A DNA stretch of 5,337 nucleotides from Planctomycetota bacterium. Its GTDB lineage: Bacteria > Planctomycetota > Phycisphaerae > Sedimentisphaerales > SG8-4. This document shows, piece by piece, positions 5,118 through 5,337 of the stretch (position 1 is its first letter; each line of letters opens with the position of its first letter). The notes beneath the pieces are model-generated. The model saw nothing but the letters and a program-made list of their open reading frames with translations, was not told the DNA's origin and searched no databases. Where the stretch lies: assembly GCA_030607345.1 (NCBI GenBank), contig JAUWKC010000138.1, forward strand, positions 1 to 5,337, written 5' to 3'. The translations under genes and the position numbers were made by a program.

Positions 5118-5337
5118 TTAATCCATCAGGACCGCTGCCTTTGTGGTCCTGAGGACCTCTTCGAATGTGGTTACTCCGCCGCGTACTTTTTCTATCGCGC
5201 TTTGGAACAACGAGGTCATACCCTCTCTGCGAGCCAGCTTGTCTATATCATTTGCGTGTCTTCTTGCTATTGTCATATCACGGATGGTATCCGAGAGGAC
5301 CAGCAGTTCGGTGACGGCGGTTCGGCCACGGTAGCCG
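5118..5337 (-). CDS. GspE/PilB-type secretion or pilus ATPase, C-terminal part only
   Basis: Only the last 72 codons and the TAA lie in the window; the gene continues past the right edge. The peptide opens GYRGRTAVTELLVLSDTIRD, the signature right after the tetracysteine zinc site of GspE/PilB ATPases. It then has DIDKLARREGMTSLFQSAIEKVRGGVTTFEEVLRTT, the standard C-terminal helices (LA.REGM..L...a..KV..G.TT.EEVLR). These cytoplasmic hexameric ATPases power type II secretion or type IV pilus extension. The Walker A, Walker B and Cys4 motifs would be outside the window. Several planctomycete-type loci carry many paralogues, and the tail alone does not separate GspE from PilB, so no symbol is given. 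The stop codon is followed by a hairpin at 5069-5048. Confidence 0.88.
   Translation of the reverse strand, partial: GYRGRTAVTELLVLSDTIRDMTIARRHANDIDKLARREGMTSLFQSAIEKVRGGVTTFEEVLRTTKAAVLMD

Overview
The window reads as a bacterial chromosome fragment of roughly even base composition. The best guess at lineage is a planctomycete (Phycisphaerae-like). That guess rests on an intergenic repeat rich in the word AATTGGCTTTGT, whose minus-strand translations are K/P/N/Q-rich ('NKPN', 'KTKPI'); from memory, such peptides are often mis-annotated as hypothetical proteins in planctomycete genomes. The housekeeping genes fit any Gram-negative-type bacterium, so the lineage call is moderate at best.

Layout, left to right. 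(1) Bases 1-327 hold no convincing gene. They contain the tail of one repeat unit and the head of another, plus a small palindromic hairpin. (2) Bases 328-1773, minus strand: tilS, the tRNA(Ile2) lysidine synthetase, complete. (3) Bases 1786-1821: a strong intrinsic terminator on the minus strand, unusually close to the tilS start codon. (4) Bases 1875-2660, minus strand: a lipoprotein with a TPR-like helical C-terminal half and a good ribosome binding site. (5) Bases 2661-3557: a long divergent intergenic region. It carries the second repeat copy, inverted relative to the first, a helically phased GGNTTTG array, and two sizeable stem-loops. (6) Bases 3558-4589, plus strand: a stand-alone SIR2-like protein with all NAD-binding and catalytic motifs but no zinc-ribbon cysteines. 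It lies behind a near-consensus sigma-70 promoter placed so that the mRNA should be leaderless. (7) Bases 4590-5117: no recognisable gene; a stem-loop lies beyond the gene at the right edge. (8) Bases 5118-5337, minus strand: the last 72 codons of a GspE/PilB-type secretion or pilus ATPase that runs off the window.

The genes do not form one pathway. The lipoprotein and tilS are co-directional but separated by a terminator. The SIR2-like gene is a lone transcription unit, convergent with the ATPase gene and without a visible partner. The two points most worth attention are the SIR2-like gene, as a candidate solo NAD-consuming (possibly defence) protein, and the inverted, phased repeat family that flanks the tilS-lipoprotein pair.
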